Below, piece after piece: positions 63,741-64,000 of a stretch of 64,000 bases of DNA. The position numbers and the translations under genes are program-made. Position 1 is the first letter of the stretch. Each line of letters begins with the position of its first letter. Under the pieces are notes generated by a model. It was not told the DNA's origin. It ran no database searches and was given only the letters and a program-made list of their open reading frames with translations. Source of the stretch: Eledone cirrhosa (lineage: Eukaryota > Mollusca > Cephalopoda > Octopoda > Eledonidae); assembly GCA_964016885.1 (NCBI GenBank), contig OZ024748.1, positions 35,981,267 through 36,045,266 of the forward strand, read 5' to 3'.

Positions 63741-64000
63741 AATACATTACGCTATAAAGGAGTAATGTTAGTTACTAATACATTATACTATAAAGGAATA
63801 AAGTTAGTTACAAAAGCATTACACTATAAAGGAGTAAATTCAGTTACTAATACATTACACTATAGAGGAGTGATGTTCGTTACTAATACATTATAATATA
63901 AAGGAGTAAAATTAGTTACTAAAACATTACACTATAAAGGAGTACTAAAGTTAGTTACTAATACATTAAACTATAAAGGAGTACTAAAGTTACTTACTAA
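62128..64000. repeat. Satellite continuing to the window end
   Basis: Mostly 36-bp monomers. The first part mirrors 56503-58115. Beyond about 63740 there are diverged monomers (for example ATTACGCTATAAAGG, GGAGTGATGTTCG) that do not match copy 1. The array runs off the end of the window, so its full length is unknown. Confidence 0.95.

Noticed and set aside
11914..64000. CRISPR array (regularly repeated units of 36-39 bp)
   Set aside because: The units are directly adjacent with no unique spacers, and the context (SINEs, mariner, Helitrons, microsatellites) is eukaryotic.

Overview
The window is eukaryotic DNA with very low gene content, most likely from a cephalopod mollusc (octopus or squid type). 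The main argument is a tRNA-derived SINE at 10005-10189 whose body I recognise from cephalopod genomes. Supporting it are a second tRNA-like SINE, a mariner transposase remnant, non-autonomous Helitrons and long microsatellites. The organism assignment rests on memory of repeat families and should be tested by a database search. No complete protein-coding gene is supported. The only gene-like piece is one candidate internal exon (1875-2023) with plausible splice sites, so the region may be intronic or gene-poor flanking DNA.

Layout. 1-1723: A/C-only pentanucleotide satellite. 1755-2195: two (ACT)n tracts flanking the candidate exon. 2281-6540: an 85-copy minisatellite of exactly 50 bp per unit, each unit an imperfect hairpin, with a 1,050-bp internal duplication. 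6541-11893: the only mostly single-copy stretch. It holds a cluster of three CACGTG sites, CT and GT microsatellites, a complete non-autonomous Helitron (7926-8871), a degenerate direct-repeat pair, a SINE with perfect 12-bp target-site duplications, a broken mariner transposase and a second SINE.

11914-64000: a satellite array of 39-bp monomers, with a 36-bp variant, running off the window end. I estimate more than 1,200 monomers from length divided by period. It is built hierarchically: monomers; composite blocks of about 1.2-2.8 kb, clearest as a 2.72-kb higher-order repeat between 39.8 and 50.4 kb; and a 5,625-bp near-identical tandem duplication (52491-58115 and 58116-63740). Each large copy carries the same 877-bp Helitron inserted between A and T inside one monomer.

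The many open reading frames over the satellite follow from a repeat length divisible by three with one stop-free frame (peptide period LVTNTLYYKGVLK). I do not call them genes. The notable biology here is repeat biology: staged satellite amplification, a Helitron insertion dated relative to a duplication, and repeat units made of short dyads, including a homeodomain-type TAAT-AC-ATTA palindrome in most monomers.
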